From Deinococcus aerius (lineage in GTDB: Bacteria; Deinococcota; Deinococci; Deinococcales; Deinococcaceae), in NCBI RefSeq assembly GCF_002897375.1, contig NZ_BFAG01000001.1:62001-126000 (forward strand): DNA of 64,000 nt, in the 5' to 3' direction. A program made the position numbers and the translations under genes. The notes under the pieces are model-generated. The model saw only the letters and a program-made list of their open reading frames with translations, searched no databases and was not told the origin of the DNA. Shown here piece after piece: positions 60,650-64,000 of the stretch (its first letter is position 1; each line of letters starts with the position of its first letter).

Positions 60650-61069
60650 ATGCATCCCCTCCTGCACGGCCCCCTCAGCCTGGAGGACTACCTGCGGACC
60701 GAGATCGAATCCGAGTTCCGCCGCGAGTACGTCGGCGGCTACTGGTACGGCCTGCACGGCGAGTCCCACGAGGAGGACGGGACGAGCGCGGCCCACAACC
60801 TCATCACCACCAACGTGATGATGAAGCTCTTCAATCTCTGCGACCGGCCCGAGCTGTGGCTGGCGTCTTCGCAGTTCAAGCTGCACATCCCCGAGCGTCC
60901 CAGCTTCTTCTGCCCGGATTTGGCGGTTTACCCCACGCCGAACGTGCAGGAGTGGTATGGCGTCGCCCCCCTCTTCCTGCTGGAGGTGATTGAGCCGCGC
61001 ACCGAGTTTGTGGACCGGTGCGTGAAATACCACGCCTATACGGCCCTTCCCAGCCTACGAAAGCTGTAG
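60650..61069 (+). pseudogene. Uma2-family PD-(D/E)xK nuclease, C-terminally truncated
   Basis: 139 residues from ATG 60650, 6 nt after TACCGT (60638-60643). The Uma2 (DUF820) pattern is clear: RREYVGGYWYGL, AAHNLI, FFCPDLAVYP and LLEVIEPRTEFVDRCVKYHAY. In full members the phrase LPSLREYLLV continues for about 40 more residues, but here it stops at LPSLRKL. Only 60 bp remain before recD2, so the rest is deleted. The catalytic D/E/K region (PDL, LEV) is retained, so partial activity cannot be excluded. Confidence 0.72.
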
Positions 61070-61130
61070 AGCTGCCAGTACGGTAAGTGCGTTCCCTTCA
61101 CCCTGCTTCCGGCCCGCTATCCTGCCCCAT

Positions 61131-63245
61131 ATGCCCGCCGCTCCCCCCGCCGCCGAACCCATTCGCGTCACGGGCGGCGTGAACAAGGTCCGCTTCCGCG
61201 CCGAGAGCGGCTTCACCGTCATGACTGCCAAACTCCGCAACGCCGAGGGCGAGGACCCCGACGCCACCGTGATCGGCGTGATGCCCCCCCTGGAGGCCGG
61301 GGACACCTTCAGCGCCGAGGTGCTGATGGAGGAGCACCGCGAGTACGGCTACCAGTACCGGGTGCTGAACATGGTGCTGGAGGCCCAGCCCACCGACCTG
61401 ACGGAGGCCGGGATCGCCGCGTATCTGGAAGCGCGGGTCGGGGGCGTGGGCAAGGTCCTCGCCGGGCGCATCGCCAAGATGTTCGGCCCCGCGACCTTCG
61501 ACGTGCTGGAGGGGGAGCCGGAAAAGCTCCTCCAGGTGCCCGGCGTCACCCAATCCACCCTCCACAAGATGACCTCCAGTTGGTCGCAGCAGGGCCTGGA
61601 ACGCCGCCTCCTCGCCGGGTTGCAGGGGCTGGGGCTCTCCATCTCCCAGGCGCAGCGGGCGGTGAAGCACTTCGGGGAGGCGGCGCTGGAACGTCTGCAA
61701 GCGGACCTCTTCGCCCTAACGGAAGTTGAGGGCATCGGCTTCGTGACTGCCGACAAGCTGTGGCAAGCCTCGGGCGGGGCGAATGACGACCCCCGCCGCC
61801 TGACCGCCGCCGCCGTGTATGCCCTCCAGCAGGCGGGGCAGCAGGCCGGGCACAGTTTCCTGCCACGCGAGCGGGCCGAACGGGGCGTGGCCCACTACAC
61901 CCGCGTCACCCTGGAGCAGGCGAAGATGGCCGTTGATACCGCCGTCGAACTCGGCCGCCTGTCCGACGACCCCGCACCGGGCGGCAAGTCCCGCATCTAT
62001 CTCCCCCACGTCCTGCGGGCGGAGAAGAAGCTCGCGGGGCTCATCCGCACCCTGCTCGCTACGCCGCCGGGCGGGGACGAGTGGACGGTTCCGGCGGGGG
62101 CCTCCAAAGGGCTGTCCGAGGAACAGGCGCAGGTGCTCGACCTGCTCGAAGACCACCGCCTCGTCGTGCTGACGGGCGGGCCGGGCACGGGCAAGAGTAC
62201 GACCACCCGGGCCGTCGCCGACCTCGCCGAGAAACTCGGGCTGGAGGTCGGCCTCTGCGCCCCGACGGGAAAGGCCGCGCGCCGATTGGGGGAAGTCACC
62301 GGGCGCCCCGCGTGCACCATCCACCGCCTGCTCGGGTACGGCCCGGCGGGCTTCCGGCACAACCACCTCGAACCCGCGCCCTACGACCTCCTGATCGTGG
62401 ACGAGGTGAGCATGTGCGGCGACGCGCTGATGCTCTCGCTCCTCGCCGCCGTGCCGCCCGGGGCGCGGGTGCTGCTCGTGGGCGACACCGACCAGCTCCC
62501 ACCCGTGGACGCCGGGCTGCCCCTCCACGCCCTCACCGCGACCGCGCCGACCGTCCGCCTGACCACCGTGTACCGTCAGGCCGCCGAGAACCCCATCATC
62601 CGCGCCGCCCACGGTCTGCTGCACGGCCAGGCGCCCGAGTGGGGGGACCGCCGCCTGAACCTCACCGAGACGGAGCCCGACGTGGGCGCCCGCCGCGTCG
62701 CCCTGATGGTGCGCGAACTCGGCGGCCCGACTCAGGTGCAGGTCCTGACCCCCATGCGCAAAGGGCCGCTCGGCGTCGAGCTCCTCAACCACCATCTGCA
62801 AAGCCTCTTCAACCCCGGCGACGGGGGCATCCGCATCGCGGACGGCGAGGCGCGACCCGGCGACGTGGTCGTGCAGACGAAGAACGACTACACCAACGAG
62901 ATTTTCAACGGCACGCTGGGCACGGTCCTCAAGGCCGAGGGCGGGCGCCTCACCGTGGATTTCGACGGCAACGTGGTGGAGCTCGTCGGCGCGGAACTGT
63001 TCAACCTCCAGCTCGGTTACGCGCTGACCGTCCACCGGGCGCAGGGAAGCGAGTGGCCCACCGTCCTCGGCGTGCTGCACGAGGCACACATGCCCATGCT
63101 CAGCCGCAATCTCGCCTACACGGCCCTGACCCGCGCCCGCGAGCGCTTCTTCGCGGCGGGCTCGGCGAGCGCGTGGAGTAAGGCCGCCCTCCGCCAGCGT
63201 GAGGAGCGCAACACGGCGCTGCTGGAACGGGTGCGGGGGCGGTAG
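61131..63245 (+). CDS. recD2: RecD2 helicase
   Basis: 704 residues. The N-terminal part has tandem helix-hairpin-helix elements (VGKVLAGRIAKMFG, VEGIGFVTADKL). Helicase motif I is LTGGPGTGKSTTTRAV, then VDEVSMCGD, the UvrD_C_2-type HRAQGSEWPTVL and YTALTRARERFF. It is a 5'-3' DNA helicase without RecBC, well studied in Deinococcus. ATG 61131 lies 7 nt after TATCCT (61118-61123), a leaderless start. Confidence 0.93.
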   Translation: MPAAPPAAEPIRVTGGVNKVRFRAESGFTVMTAKLRNAEGEDPDATVIGVMPPLEAGDTFSAEVLMEEHREYGYQYRVLNMVLEAQPTDLTEAGIAAYLEARVGGVGKVLAGRIAKMFGPATFDVLEGEPEKLLQVPGVTQSTLHKMTSSWSQQGLERRLLAGLQGLGLSISQAQRAVKHFGEAALERLQADLFALTEVEGIGFVTADKLWQASGGANDDPRRLTAAAVYALQQAGQQAGHSFLPRERAERGVAHYTRVTLEQAKMAVDTAVELGRLSDDPAPGGKSRIYLPHVLRAEKKLAGLIRTLLATPPGGDEWTVPAGASKGLSEEQAQVLDLLEDHRLVVLTGGPGTGKSTTTRAVADLAEKLGLEVGLCAPTGKAARRLGEVTGRPACTIHRLLGYGPAGFRHNHLEPAPYDLLIVDEVSMCGDALMLSLLAAVPPGARVLLVGDTDQLPPVDAGLPLHALTATAPTVRLTTVYRQAAENPIIRAAHGLLHGQAPEWGDRRLNLTETEPDVGARRVALMVRELGGPTQVQVLTPMRKGPLGVELLNHHLQSLFNPGDGGIRIADGEARPGDVVVQTKNDYTNEIFNGTLGTVLKAEGGRLTVDFDGNVVELVGAELFNLQLGYALTVHRAQGSEWPTVLGVLHEAHMPMLSRNLAYTALTRARERFFAAGSASAWSKAALRQREERNTALLERVRGR

Positions 63246-63283
63246 CTGAGAATGTATACTCCTTGTGTCTACAAGGGGGTAGT

Positions 63284-63526
63284 ATGAAGGGACGGATTCA
63301 GAAGTGGGGGAACAGCCTCGCGCTCCGGATTCCAAAAGGGATCGCTGAGGAAGCCGGGTTGGGGCAAAGCACGTCGGTAGAGATTCGGGTGTCTGGAGGG
63401 CAGCTCGTGGTGACGCCTCTGCGCCCACCCCGCTATGAACTTGACGACCTGCTGTCGCGTATTCGCCCCGATCAACTTCATGAGGAAACTGACTGGGGCG
63501 AGCCACAGGGCCAGGAAGAGTGGTGA
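63284..63526 (+). CDS. mazE: MazE-type antitoxin (AbrB fold)
   Basis: 80 residues from ATG 63284 with AAGGGGG upstream; TATACT (near 63255) is a likely -10. It reads RIQKWGNSLALRIPKGIAEE then SVEIRVSGGQLVV, the MazE/SpoVT-AbrB signature, and a flexible acidic tail that would bind the toxin. It overlaps mazF. Confidence 0.9.
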   Translation: MKGRIQKWGNSLALRIPKGIAEEAGLGQSTSVEIRVSGGQLVVTPLRPPRYELDDLLSRIRPDQLHEETDWGEPQGQEEW

Positions 63527-63870
63527 GCGAGCCGCCTTACGTGCCGGGGCGTGGGCATCTGGTCTGGCTGAACTTCACGCCGCACGCCGGGCACGAGCAG
63601 GGGGGGCGGCGCCCGGCGCTGGTCCTGACGCCCGCGAGCTACAACGGCCTGACGGGGCTGATGATCGCCGCGCCGGTGACGAGCCGCGTGAAGGCTTACC
63701 CCTTCGAGGTTGCCTTGCCGCAGGGTGGAGCCGTGCGGGGTGTCGTCCTCAGTGACCACGCGAGGAGTGTGGACTGGAGGGCGCGCCGGGCCGAGTTCGT
63801 GACAGAGGTGCCCGAAGCAGTGTTGGAGGAGGTCGGCGGCAAGCTGGCGGCGTTGTTGCAACTGGGGTGA
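63523..63870 (+). CDS. mazF: MazF-type toxin endoribonuclease
   Basis: 115 residues. The PemK/MazF core is GHLVWLNFTPHAGHEQGGRRPALVLT (read as separate motifs VWLNF and GHEQGGRRPALV), then APVTSRVKAYPFEV and VVLSDHARSVDW. It cleaves mRNA at short sites until held by MazE. GTG 63523 is preferred (GTGA overlap with mazE) over GTG 63520. Confidence 0.9.
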   Translation: MSEPPYVPGRGHLVWLNFTPHAGHEQGGRRPALVLTPASYNGLTGLMIAAPVTSRVKAYPFEVALPQGGAVRGVVLSDHARSVDWRARRAEFVTEVPEAVLEEVGGKLAALLQLG

Positions 63871-63886
63871 AGTCGCCTGCCAGACC

Positions 63887-64000
63887 TTACCGCAGGCCCA
63901 GAAGGTGGTCCACGCCCGCCGCTTCCAACTCCTCATCCAGGTCGTTCGGCCCACCACTTTCCGCCTGGATGTGGGCAGTTAAAGCCGCGTCAAGCGTCTG
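63887..64000 (-). CDS. C-terminus of an unidentified gene, partial
   Basis: The minus-strand frame from the window edge ends at TAA (63889-63887) after 37 residues. It is acidic, with PNDLDEELEAAGVDHLLGLR at the end. It converges on mazF. Too short to name. Confidence 0.45.
   Translation of the reverse strand, partial: QTLDAALTAHIQAESGGPNDLDEELEAAGVDHLLGLR

Overview
The window is a GC-rich bacterial chromosome segment that looks like Deinococcus or a close relative. The support is the gene set and wiring: sbcC/sbcD, recD2, mraZ-rsmH-ftsL-ftsI, a PATAN (DUF4388) protein, a pilC pilus gene, gatA, truB, scpB and smc lying apart, and an RNase P RNA. Many genes also have leaderless promoters, with a TAnnnT-type -10 box ending 6-7 nt before the start codon, as is common in Deinococcus-Thermus.

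Region 1 (1-2,324) is accessory DNA. It holds the N-terminal part of a TnsA-like endonuclease running off the left edge, a 284-residue protein of unknown function, and a small basic protein cut off where a transposon end begins.

Region 2 (2,325/2,750-27,983) is a Tn7-like transposon of about 25 kb. Its right end carries at least five TnsB-type repeats in alternating orientation and stops 2 bp past the stop codon of pilC. A tnsA-tnsB-tnsC-tniQ operon with overlapping ATGA junctions runs inward from that end. Next to it is a three-gene operon led by a LexA-like, self-cleaving-type repressor. The sequence TGTGACAGGTGT(C/A)AT lies at the repressor's own start and between the -35 and -10 boxes of the tnsA promoter, so the repressor probably controls transposition. 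The cargo is a defence island: (a) a HEPN/DUF4209 gene; (b) a pPIWI-RE operon (REase, Fe-S DinG-type helicase, pPIWI-RE protein) from a leaderless promoter; (c) a HerA-NurA-DNA methyltransferase operon; and (d) two small-to-medium unknown genes divergent from herA. The left end is present twice as a diverged direct repeat 425 bp apart, with one small gene trapped between the copies.

Region 3 (27,986-64,000) is chromosomal backbone: pilC, tsaC, scpB, PATAN protein, gatA, hydrolase, truB, transporter, 23S-type pseudouridine synthase, rnpB, division cluster, 3D-domain protein, ABC permease, PEGA protein, Nudix, mazG, SDR, smpB, a degenerate amidase, GerMN protein, smc, transporter, phosphoribosyltransferase, sbcC-sbcD, a truncated Uma2 gene, recD2, mazEF. 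The rsmH reading frame appears broken by a C-tract length change. A short AT-rich non-coding island follows ftsI.

The main candidate for a new system is the HerA-NurA-methyltransferase operon with its divergent orphan genes, beside a pPIWI-RE operon and mobilised by a LexA-type-controlled Tn7-like element. All functional statements come from reading motifs; no database search was run.
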